Positions 55,357 to 64,000 of a stretch of DNA of 64,000 nucleotides are shown here, piece after piece. The position numbers were made by a program, and so were the translations under genes. A model generated the notes under the pieces. That model ran no database searches. It saw only the letters and a program-made list of their open reading frames with translations, and was not told the DNA's origin. The number at the start of each line of letters is the position of its first letter. Positions within the stretch are counted from its first letter, which is position 1. This DNA comes from Heterobasidion occidentale (lineage: Eukaryota > Basidiomycota > Agaricomycetes > Russulales > Bondarzewiaceae), in NCBI GenBank assembly GCA_039111635.1, contig JBCAQO010000007.1, positions 620,001 through 684,000 on the forward strand, given 5' to 3'.

Positions 55357-56571
55357 ATGGCAGACATTACAGCTCCCCCTACGACAGTATCATCTGGAAG
55401 GGGCAAGCTTAGACTCCCCGATAATTTCGACGGAGACAGAACACGATCACAGAAATTTATCGTGAATTGCCTCCTCCTTTTCACAGTGGAATCAGACCGG
55501 TACAGGACGGATGAAGACAAGGTTTCCCTTGCCCTCTCATGCATGAGATACGGAACGGCCGGTATATGGGCAGAAAACTTCCTAAAGAAGACAGTCGGGG
55601 CAGAGCCGCCTCGAGACCTCGGGACTTGGGCCGATTTCCTTGTCAAGTTTAGGCTTCAATTCAAGGAAACGAACCTTACGGACAAGGCCCGAAGCGCTCT
55701 TATGTCTTTCTCTCAAGGGAAGATGACGGTGGACGAATACTCCAATCAGTTCGCCCTCATAGCCGCCGATGCTGACATCACCGACAAGGAACAAGTTCCT
55801 TACTTCCAGAGAGGGCTCGACCCGAAGGTCATGGACAAGATCTATGACAAGGAAACTCCGCCAAACAACACGATCCAAGACTGGATCAATACCGCCTGTG
55901 AAATAGACGGACGGCTGAGAGCCCGAAGTGCTCAAAAGGCGATCCTCGCCAACTCCACCTCATTCCGAAGCGATTTCCTGAATCGTTTTCACCACCAACC
56001 CGCTCTCCGATACAACTCCACCACCGCACCTCGCAGAATGAACAACCAAGTGGTTGACATGGACATTGACGCCTCTCGAAAGAGAGATGCCGCTCGCCAG
56101 AAGCGCACCCATGACGGCAAGCCCTCCACCCATTGTTTTAACTGTGGAAAAGAGGGACACTGGGCGAATAAATGTCCTTCCCCTCGCAGAGGCGTTCCCC
56201 CGTCTAGAGGAAATCCGCGCAGACCGATACGTGGAGGAGGTAGAAGAACTCGCGTTACAGGCTTGGAGGATGAAGACGATCAAGAATCCCCGCTGGGAGA
56301 CGATGCGGGATTACATAGAGGATTGGAGGAGGGGAGTCCTCATGGCCACCACGGTTGGGTATCACAACCTAGTCATTCGGTGGAACGTCAGGACCCTCCC
56401 ACAGGGAGCGGAGGACCACGCCAGAAAGATGGAGAACGCTACGTACCGCCTAACGGACGACGAAGCAACGGACCCGTCCGTGATGTTAATGGCGTCCGAG
56501 CGTTCTTCAGAGAAGTAGGGGAAGTGAGGGCCAAACAAATGCTGGCAGACGTAGCGCTGGATTTTTCCTGA
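55357..56571 (+). CDS. gag of element C
   Basis: The first AUG of the element RNA is at 55357 (MADITAPP). The 404-codon product has a capsid core (SLALSCMRYGTAGIWAENF, FSQGKMTVDEYSNQF), then the knuckle CFNCGKEGHWANKCP near 56.15 kb, then an RGG-like basic tail. Ty3 Gag forms the particle and packages RNA. The frame upstream of the ATG is also open to 54901. After the knuckle a second frame (56054-56518) looks equally protein-like, so the true C-terminus is uncertain. Confidence 0.85.
   Translation: MADITAPPTTVSSGRGKLRLPDNFDGDRTRSQKFIVNCLLLFTVESDRYRTDEDKVSLALSCMRYGTAGIWAENFLKKTVGAEPPRDLGTWADFLVKFRLQFKETNLTDKARSALMSFSQGKMTVDEYSNQFALIAADADITDKEQVPYFQRGLDPKVMDKIYDKETPPNNTIQDWINTACEIDGRLRARSAQKAILANSTSFRSDFLNRFHHQPALRYNSTTAPRRMNNQVVDMDIDASRKRDAARQKRTHDGKPSTHCFNCGKEGHWANKCPSPRRGVPPSRGNPRRPIRGGGRRTRVTGLEDEDDQESPLGDDAGLHRGLEEGSPHGHHGWVSQPSHSVERQDPPTGSGGPRQKDGERYVPPNGRRSNGPVRDVNGVRAFFREVGEVRAKQMLADVALDFS
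56054..56518 (+). CDS. Overlapping frame at the gag-pol boundary, element C
   Basis: This frame is shifted relative to gag and pol. From about 56170 it has balanced composition (FPRLEEIRADRYVEEVEEL, ALQAWRMKTIKNPRWETMR), unlike the low-complexity gag tail read over the same bases. It may be the real gag-pol linker reached by frameshifting, or an extra product. It ends before the pol frame opens. Confidence 0.4.
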   Translation: MTWTLTPLEREMPLARSAPMTASPPPIVLTVEKRDTGRINVLPLAEAFPRLEEIRADRYVEEVEELALQAWRMKTIKNPRWETMRDYIEDWRRGVLMATTVGYHNLVIRWNVRTLPQGAEDHARKMENATYRLTDDEATDPSVMLMASERSSEK

Positions 56572-56648
56572 CCTCTCCTTCACCAGCCGAAGAGAGGGGG
56601 TCAAGAAAACCCGAGTATGATTCCCCGTCATGTATTCGAATCGGAGCA

Positions 56649-59600
56649 ATGAACAGCCATATCATTACCCCCATTCGACTTGACGTGCGATTAACAACTC
56701 GAGGAAGAAGCGCTGGAGCCAGAGCCGCCATCGACTCAGCTTGTGAAGGGATTCTGGTGAACGAAAAGTGGGTACGAAAGCACGATCTTCCAACCTACCC
56801 ATTAAACCGCCTTATCCGCGTTCGCAATGTTGATGACACCGTCAACAAGGCAGGCCTCATTCGACGAGGCTTAGACGCGAATCTCACCGTCAAGGACAGA
56901 CGGGGGAGATACCACACTGAACGCGTCCAGATGTTCATCACCAATCTAGGAAAAGACGACATGCTCCTAGGAACAGATTGGCTGAAATACCACGACCCCT
57001 CCATCGGGTGGAGGCGCCGTGAGGTACACTTTGATCGATGCCCCGCAGAATGCCAACAACCATACGGTTTTACCAAGGCAAGGGAAGAGCCTACCAAGAA
57101 GGCATGGCTAGCGAAACTACGCGGCGACAAGGTTCCTCAGCGGACGAAACCGCATCTTGTCTCTGGGCCGGTAGGACCTTCGTGGACTTGGACTAAAGAA
57201 CAATGGCGCCAAGTTCCAGCGAAGGAATGGAAAACCCGGTTTTTGGAAATGCTCGAACATAAATCCCGAGAAGACAAGGCTCGGAAATGGCTCGAGGAAC
57301 TGAAAACCGAAGAGAAGGCACGCCGGCGAGCTCTGGAAAAGAACGCTCAGGGCGACGCCTCAAGAAAAGTCGCCGAGAAGGCGCAAATGTTGTTTGACTC
57401 CTCCGCTACGGATAGCGGAGAAGAACCCGTCATTAGGAAGGTGGCTCCCGAACCCTCGGGGTTCGCTAGCTTTGACGAAGACCTAGAGGAGGAAATCGAC
57501 ACAACCGACCTGAAGGATCGCGTGCCGACAGAGTACCATTCCTACCTCGATATTTTCAGCGAGAGACGATCGCAACGACTTCCCAAACATACTATCTGGG
57601 ACCACGCGATAAATCTCAAACCGTCGTTCAAACCCCAGGCTCCAAGGATATTTGCCTTGAGCCCGGACAAACACGACGAGCTAGGAAAATTCGTCAAGGA
57701 GCACCTTTCTAGAGGGACAATACGTCGGTCAACGGCCAGTAGCGCAGCCTCCTTCTTCTTCATAAACAAGAAGGATGGGAAACTACGCCCGGTACAAGAC
57801 TATCGCCACCTTAATGAACACACTATTCGAGACGTTACCCCCTTGCCTCTGATCCAAGAACTCTTGGATATTATTCGAGGAGCAACGGTATTCTCGAAAC
57901 TGGATGTTCGGTGGGGATATAACAACGTGCGCATCAAGGAAGGGGACGAGTCCAAGGCAGCGTTCGTAACGCCCCTAGGACTGTTTGAACCCACGGTAAT
58001 GTTCTTTGGGCTGTGCAATTCCCCAGGGACCTTCCAGGCCATGATGAACATGATCTTTCAAGAACTCATCTTGGCCCGGAAAATTGCGGTATATATGGAT
58101 GACATCCTCATCTTCACCAGGACTACGGCAGAACACATCGTGATCGTTCGACGAGTTCTCCAAATCCTACGCGACAATGATCTGTATCTCAAACCAGAGA
58201 AATGCGAGTTCCACAAGGAAAAGCTGAACTACTTGGGATACACGATTTCAAAAGATCACGTCGCCATGGAAGATTCGAAGGTGGAAGCAATCCAGGAATG
58301 GCCCATCCCTCGCACAGTCAGAGACATCCGTTCCTTCTAGGTCTAGGGAATTTTATCGGCGATTCATTGACAAGTTCTCCTTGATCGCGCGACCCTTACA
58401 TGACCTTACCAAGAAGGACACAAAATGGGACTGGACGACGAGTTGCCAACAGGCTTTTGATCGCTTAAAGAAAGCCTTCGTCAGTCAACCCGTCCTGATA
58501 TACCCAGACCCGATGCGCCCATACCGGCTTGTCACCGACGCCTCCCTCTCCGCATACGGTGCAGTCCTCTTACAGGAAGGACCTGATAATGACTGGCACC
58601 CAGTGGCATACCTCTCGGGCTCGTTTTCACCGCCCGAAAGGAATTACGACGTACATGATCGCGAACTCCTGGCAATCATCAAGGCGCTGGAACATTGGAA
58701 ACACTACCTCGAAGGCGCCAGGCACCCCTTTGAGGTCTGGACAGACCACAAGAACCTGGAACACTTTCAGACGGCGCGAGACCTATCAAGGAGACAAGCG
58801 CGCTGGAGTCTGTTTTTGTCCAGATTTGACTTCCAGCTCAGCTATAAAGCTGGAACGACTAACCACGCAGATGCTCTGTCCAGGCGTCCAGACCTTAGTG
58901 AGGGGGTGGAATCTGATAACAAAGCACAGACTCTGCTTCCGTCCAGACTTTTCACCGAGTCCAGCGAAACCCTGGTAGATTCCAGCGAAAGCATACACGT
59001 CAAGGCAACAGAAATTGTATCCTCGGACATCCTCTCCCTTATCCGACAGTCACGCTCCGAACATGACTTGCTAGTGGATGTCTCCCTCAAGAAGCTTTTG
59101 GACAAAGGACCAAAAGCAATGAAAGGTCTCTTAGGGAAATGGACACACGAAGACGGCATCACAAGGCGAGACGGTTACATATGCGTCCCAAGAGACGATC
59201 TTCTCCGGCGGACAATTGTCAAAGCACACCATGATACGATGGCTACAGGACACCCAGGACGAGCGAAAACCTTGGAATTGGTACAACGTCATTACTGGTG
59301 GTCGAGCATGACCAAGTTCGTTCATCAATATGTGGATGGATGCGCGGTTTGCCAGTCCACCAAGAACCTTCCTCACAAGACCCATCCGCCAATCCACCCA
59401 TTAGAAACCACGAACGTACCGTGGCGTTTTATCTCCACCGACTTCGTAACAGACCTCCCGGAAAGCAGAGGGTACGACTCGATAAATGTGGTGGTGGACC
59501 AGGGTCTGTCAAAAGGAATAGTCATAACCCCGTGCAAGAAGACAATCACGGCCGAAGAAACCACGACGCTCTTCCAGGATAATGTGTTCAAACGTTATGG

Positions 59601-60501
59601 TCTACCAACCAAAGTGGTATCCGACAGAGGACCTCAATTTGCGGCCAAATTCACGCGAGAACTATGGAAGGGCTTAGGAATCACTCCGGCCCTCAGCACG
59701 GCTTATCACCCCCAGACGGACGGAGAAACAGAACGGGTTAATCAAGAGATCGAGCAATTCCTGCGCGTATTCTGCAATTACCACCAAGATAACTGGGTGG
59801 ATTTGATCCCCTTCGCAGAATTCTCCCACAATACCCGAAGACACTCCGCTACAGGGAAATCGCCGTTTGAAGTTCTGTATGGATTTAACCCACCGTATTC
59901 GGTGGACTCAGCGCTGGAGACCAAGGTGCCCGCGGTAACTGAACGCTTACAGCTAATCAAGGAAGTCCAAGAGGAAGCAGCTGCCAGCCTACAGATAGCG
60001 GCGCAGCACGCCAAAGACCGGGACCTACACCGGAAACTTCCGCAGTGGGAAGCAGGAACCCAAGTTTGGTTAGAAGGAACACATATTCGGACGACTCATC
60101 CGAAGTTCAAACTGGCACCTAGGCGTTATGGTCCTTTCCAAGTGACCGAAAGAATTGGCCCCTTGGCTTATCGGCTGAAAATACCTGAAACATGGAAGAT
60201 ACATCCGGTATTTCATGCCTCCGTGCTCACCGAATATCATGAGACAGAAGCCCATGGAGAGAACTTTCCCAGACCAGCACCAGAAATCTTGAATGAAGAA
60301 GAACACTACGAAGTAGAGACCATTCTAGATTCTAGGCGCCAGGGACGAGGAACCAAATACCTCGTCAAGTGGGTCGGATACTCCGAAGCGGATAACACTT
60401 GGGAGCCCTTTGCCCTCCTCAAAGATTCGGCCGATGAGGCGCTTCGTGAGTTTCACGAAAGCTACCCCAACAAACCCCGACCAGCGGCGATTAAGCTGTG
60501 A
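56649..60501 (+). pseudogene. pol of element C (protease, RT, RNase H, integrase, chromodomain), two small deletions
   Basis: The first block, 56649-58340, has a retropepsin whose motif reads AIDSACEG instead of DSGA, then LLGTDWLKYHDPS, then RT with LRPVQDYRHLNE and VYMDDILIF. The second block, 58381-60501, has RNase H (LVTDASLSAYGAVL), integrase HHCC (HHDTMATGHPGR, CAVC), the DDE core (STDFVTDLP, SDRGPQFAA, TDGETERVNQEI) and a chromodomain (GTKYLVKWVGYSEADNTWE). Between the blocks, two one-base losses in short runs (near 58338 and 58353) shift the frame. Without them pol would be continuous. These could be assembly errors. Confidence 0.88.
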
Positions 60502-60506
60502 AAGAG

Positions 60507-60514
60507 TATATAAA
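60507..60514 (+). promoter_or_regulatory. TATA box and hairpin before ORF3, element C
   Basis: TATATAAA lies 55 nt before the ORF3 ATG (60562) and just after the pol stop. It is followed immediately by a 7-bp hairpin (AAAGGAG with CTCCTTT). The placement parallels element A (3567-3574). Confidence 0.5.
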
Positions 60515-60561
60515 GGAGAACGATCCTCCTTTATCGAAAGCAAGGATATCCTCCCCAGCAC

Positions 60562-61407
60562 ATGTCCGACCACTCCTCCCTTAATTACTCCCCAGGACGC
60601 GCTATGCTCATTTATGAAGGAACTACCTCTTCACCCTCAAGGAACCCCTCACCCGACATCATTTTGGCCGTGGCCAACCCCGACACTGGACGACCTGGCC
60701 AAGGCGGCCACCCAGCGTCTTCAGAAGGAGTTTCCATACCAGTCTCCTCCCATCTCCCCACGCTCACCGCCGAAGATCAAGCGGAACTACGAGCCTCATC
60801 TCGGACTGAGGGAACTCATGACGAGCACGATGAGAGACGTCAAGAAGAAGGAGGAACTACTCCGCCAACGCCTCCGCAACCGACGGCAACGTTGGCTCAA
60901 GGAAACGCAAGACCGGAGACGAGAGGTAGTAGAGGACGGGGAAACCATGCAAGTTTGGCAACGCCTACAGTTACTGAGGCAGGTATACGCGAATCAGCAG
61001 CGATTGGTACATCGGCTGCCAGGACCAGAGGACCCCCTGTCGGTGGTGGAAATCTGCACCCCCGAGAATTGGAAGGATTAGGAGATGCACTGCTCCAGCG
61101 CACCACAATCTCGGCGGTAATACAGATGGCCACAGCGCTAGCCTTGCAGAGGCTCGCTAATTACTCGACCGAGAGATTCGCCGACTCCAAACCGTCCTCG
61201 AGATAATCGACCTGAGGGAACGCATCCTCACTTTGGCAGACGAGCTCAAGTCCGCCAGCGACCAGCTCAGCGAACTGCTGCCTGGACTCGAGCGGAACTA
61301 GACGCATGGAACGAGGTCGACAATGGGAATTACGACGATGCCGACCCATACTACCGACCCGATGAGGGATACGGAGATTTCGGGGACATCGGTGGAGGAT
61401 ATTAGAC
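60562..61407 (+). pseudogene. Accessory ORF3 of element C, coiled-coil protein, frame-broken
   Basis: The ATG at 60562 starts MSDHSSLNYSPGRAMLIYEG. Protein-like sequence then moves to another frame (LDDLAKAATQRLQKEF, strongly helical KKKEELLRQRLRNRRQRW, up to 61081), then to a leucine-rich coiled coil (LQTVLEIIDLRERILTLADE, near 61.2 kb), and finally to an acidic Tyr-rich tail ending at 61407 (YYRPDEGYGDFGD). At least two frame changes are needed to read it as one product of about 280 residues. No family is recognised. It is placed as an extra gene after integrase. Confidence 0.55.
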
Positions 61408-61980
61408 AAGGGAGTTGAGGAACCCCTTGTCTCAGAAGGTGACGAAGAGGGAAGGACCCTCCGCACCACAGGTACCGGTTTCACGAACAGGACACTGAGG
61501 TTTAACGTCCTGCATGACGTTAAACTGTGAAAAGATAAGAAGGCAGGGGAAGTACCTGGCCATGCGCGTTTCAACCCTCCGGTCTGGAAGGACAAGCATC
61601 TCACACTCTCGTTGTCAAGAGGTATTCTGACAAGCGAATCGGGCGTCCCGCTTGGATCCCCAGTTTTACAGGACCCTTTCCGCATTAGGAGGTCCTTTGA
61701 ATTCAACAAATAACTGGTACTGATATGCCGGCTCCTCGATCTTGTGGCATGATCGAGAGGCTATGATGATGCAAGAATATTGGTGGGAAATCGTGTTGCA
61801 TGTTCACCGTTGGGGAACGGTGGACCCTACCTCGCTGTCAAGGTCTGACAGGTGTCTTGGACGTCCCACTTTGGATCTCCAGTTTTACAGGGTCGTTTCC
61901 GCATTAGGGGGCCCTATCTGCGATGCCGGTGATTTAGTGACCGCACTTCACTAAATAACCAAATAGGACAAATACATCCG
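61408..61980 (+). other. Noncoding 3' region of element C, proximal part
   Basis: No ORF is supported. A block with the theme CTTGGATC and CCAGTTTTACAGG followed by CCGCATTAG occurs twice (61640-61690 and 61858-61910). The first mini-hairpin is at 61501-61527. Confidence 0.6.
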
Positions 61981-63093
61981 CAACGATGTAAAACTACGGA
62001 AGGCTTGGTCCACAATGACTATAAACTACGGTCGTCCGGAACGACGTTAAAGCTACCATGGACCCTCGGAGCGTGGTTGTATTCTGGCAGATGGTGGAAG
62101 GGAGGGCCTCCACCATTGCAGAACCCTGCCAACTAGGTCAAGGCGCTTCCATATTCCATACGCCTTACAGTAAAAGAATATGGGGTCGACACGGTTCAAT
62201 TCCGTGCGAGGGGTTTGGGGACATGGAACGGGTTGTCAGCTATCCGACAGGACCACGACTACTCCATGGTGCGCCCATTCTACCCTTGAAGTCCGAAGCA
62301 AGGATTCCGCTTCAAGGGCCAGTCAAGAGGCAACTGGGATCGTGCCTCCAGGTTTAGGACGTCCTCCATGACGGTAAACTGGGATTGCCCTTTCTTTTAC
62401 AGGGCCTACGTCCGCGAAGACGTTAAACTACCGCTCCTTTCAGCATAGGAGATGTCGATCGACATCGTTGTTGAAGCCACGATGTTGATCTAGTCCGCGA
62501 TGACGATAAACTAGTGTCCCTCTGTTCTAGGGACGTCATATTGGAGCTGGAATTACCGCGTCCAGCTGCAATAGTCCGAAATGACCTTAAACTACCCTCA
62601 CCCCGGAGGATTAAATCTATCGAGGCTCGGGAGGTTCAAGCCAGGCGATAGCGGACGTCCGCAATGACTATAAACTAGTTGCCGTCCTTCATGACGATAA
62701 ACTGAGCAGCCCTTCATTCACAGGGCCATGTGAGTTGTGTCAAAATAGGCTCTCAAGTCTATTCTCGCAACTCTATAAGTTATCCGGTTTGATATGGTAT
62801 AAACCGTCACCATCTTACCTCAGTAGGACCTGTCAAGACAGCTGTACTTGGTCTAGGGCTCTATGCGCATCACCGATGAATGTTCCGGCGCGCAGAAAAG
62901 GTCTTCTATCTTGTTTACAGGTACTCCTACGTTGGAAGATGGATAGGTCCGCAACGACCTTGGCGTAAACTAGCAGGGCAGTCCGCAACGACTTATGTAT
63001 AAACTAGCCTCAGTCCGCGAAGACTTAAGGATAAACTAGAGGACGTCCGCAAAGACGCAAAACTACGGACGTCCGGCACGACGTTAAACTACC
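61501..63093 (+). repeat. Dispersed array of 15 mini-hairpins with a TAAACTA tail
   Basis: The consensus is about GTC-CGCRAN-GAC followed within 0-8 nt by TAAACTA. Copies start near 61501, 61974, 62007, 62031, 62357, 62406, 62487, 62570, 62651, 62681, 62944, 62979, 63011, 63041 and 63066. In most, the two sides pair over 3-6 bp (9 bp in the first, TTTAACGTC with GACGTTAAA) around a six-base loop. The DNA between copies is unrelated, so this is not a simple tandem repeat. Confidence 0.8.
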
Positions 63094-63884
63094 AGGACAT
63101 ACCTTACGCTGACCCCAAAATAATTACCGTCAAGGTGGATACCATGGTCTACTCAAGAAACCCTGGGGTTCAAAGTCTATTCTTCAAAATCCTTACCTCG
63201 TGTTCAATACGCGGAGCGCGGCTACATGCTCGCTCCCATGTGACAAACAAACTCTGGACGAACACCAATCTCTAACCAGGACGGGCCACCGTATGGGGCT
63301 GACAGAGTTAGGGATCTTCAAAGGGGTCTTGCCGGACTCAAGACAAGTCAAGAGCTGTCTACTCTTGATAGGTTGGTGGGCCTAAGCCTTAGTAAAGCGA
63401 TCAACCCACACACCTGGAGTCCCCCTCGATACCGGAGATCACGGAGATGAAGATCTATCCTGGAAACACTGAAGCATGGCCTTCGGCAATTTGGAAGAAG
63501 AACGACACACACCCATCCACAGACGAGTTTCTAACTCATCCATAAGTCATTCGCATCAGCACTTTCTTTGACCATGAGCAGGGAGTCCTGCTTTCGAGGG
63601 ATCGCCTTTTGACTCAAGGGATTGCCTCGCATCAAAACGTAACGGTGAAGGAAGAACACCGGGAAGAAACACGGTATTGTGGCGATACCGCAGGACTTCA
63701 AATCAAACAGCTCAACGGAGATGGAAAACTCCTAGGCGTTGTAAACGACGTAGGTCGGTCTTCGCCCCAGAAAACGAAGTCATACCAGAAGTCGCATCTG
63801 GTCTTATTGGGTCAAGAAACAAATTGCTGGTGGAAAGATGATGAGGCTCGCGGAGGCGAGTAGTCCCCTCAGGAGTTGGGACCT
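63094..63884 (+). other. Noncoding 3' region of element C, distal part
   Basis: No gene is supported. The short plus-strand frames lack any recognisable feature. It ends in the purine tract. Confidence 0.6.
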
Positions 63885-63897
63885 AGAAAGGGGGTAA
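63885..63897 (+). promoter_or_regulatory. Polypurine tract of element C
   Basis: AGAAAGGGGGTAA lies directly before the 3' LTR and is the expected primer for plus-strand DNA synthesis. Elements A and B have similar AGGGGGT tracts. Confidence 0.85.
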
Positions 63898-64000
63898 TGT
63901 TATGACTTGACCGATCGGGGCCCGTCGGGGCTGGTCTATCCAATGGTTCAAGCATCACATGCTAGGCGGCTCCACCATGGAGCGTACATCAAGGTATTTG
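63898..64000 (+). repeat. 3' LTR of element C, truncated by the window end
   Basis: The first 103 bases differ from the 5' LTR at two positions, both C/T or G/A. Confidence 0.92.

Larger units (their letters stand above)
54209..64000 (+). mobile_element. Ty3/Gypsy element C, nearly intact, runs off the window
   Basis: The 5' LTR is 54209-54872 and the 3' LTR starts at 63898 after AGAAAGGGGGTAA. The first 103 bases of the two LTRs differ at two positions, so the insertion is young. Order: LTR, self-priming site, AUG-free leader, gag, protease-RT-RNase H-integrase-chromodomain, internal TATA box, coiled-coil ORF3, about 2.5 kb of noncoding 3' region with a mini-hairpin array, purine tract, LTR. 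It inserted into element D. The left flank is GCGGG (54204-54208); the right flank is outside the window. Confidence 0.92.

Noticed and set aside
1..64000. tRNA, rRNA, CRISPR arrays and bacterial-type operons
   Set aside because: None was recognised. Gene structure and introns are eukaryotic, and tRNA detection by eye is unreliable, so no claim is made.

Overview
The window looks like a transposon-rich chromosomal segment of a filamentous basidiomycete, probably an Agaricomycete. The signs are host genes split by many 50-70 nt GT..AG introns, chromodomain Ty3/Gypsy retrotransposons, a TPR-CHAT protein, a large F-box protein, and a divergent chitinase/LysM gene pair. The species cannot be named from the sequence.

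Layout. 0.2-22.2 kb is a nest of Ty3/Gypsy elements. An old minus-strand element A (189-22233, 5-bp target duplication GTATC) contains a solo LTR of family B (1628-2433), an inverted solo LTR of its own family (5578-6411), an unclassified 1.08 kb insertion (6855-7938) and, inside its own 5' LTR, a complete recent family B element (13064-21961, target duplication GCTAG). 22.9-26.9 kb is an intact TPR-CHAT gene. Its locus is partly repeated in inverted orientation at 36.2-39.1 kb as a collapsed pseudogene, and a third fragment lies at 30.5-31.1 kb. Between these copies are a trypsin-fold (PA clan) protein gene with a premature stop (28.6-30.5 kb) and a GC-rich island with a proline-rich protein gene (32.1-33.3 kb) and an F-box gene (34.2-35.9 kb). 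39323-41382 is a terminal-inverted-repeat element with a 6-bp target duplication; its empty site is preserved at 35943-35948. 42.6-52.8 kb holds a very large killer-toxin-like (subgroup C) GH18 chitinase on the minus strand, divergent from a two-LysM secreted protein gene that has an in-frame stop. 53-64 kb is the 3' end of a fourth Ty3 element (D), cut by a nearly intact plus-strand family C element (54209 to beyond the window end).

How it works together. The host genes most plausibly concern self/non-self or chitin biology: a CHAT protease-like protein, a trypsin-fold partner candidate, and a chitin-degrading/chitin-binding pair. The strongest new signals are in the retrotransposons. The RNA leaders of three distinct families lack any AUG for roughly 740-1320 nt, although the antisense strand of the same stretches has the expected number. 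These leaders carry open frames, one of which (inside the LTR) is conserved at protein level between families A and B. In all three families the predicted RNA start is complementary to the primer-binding site (Tf1-type self-priming). Families A and C have a TATA box about 55-58 nt before an accessory ORF downstream of integrase. Family C also carries five consecutive hairpins in its LTR and a 15-copy mini-hairpin array in its 3' noncoding region.
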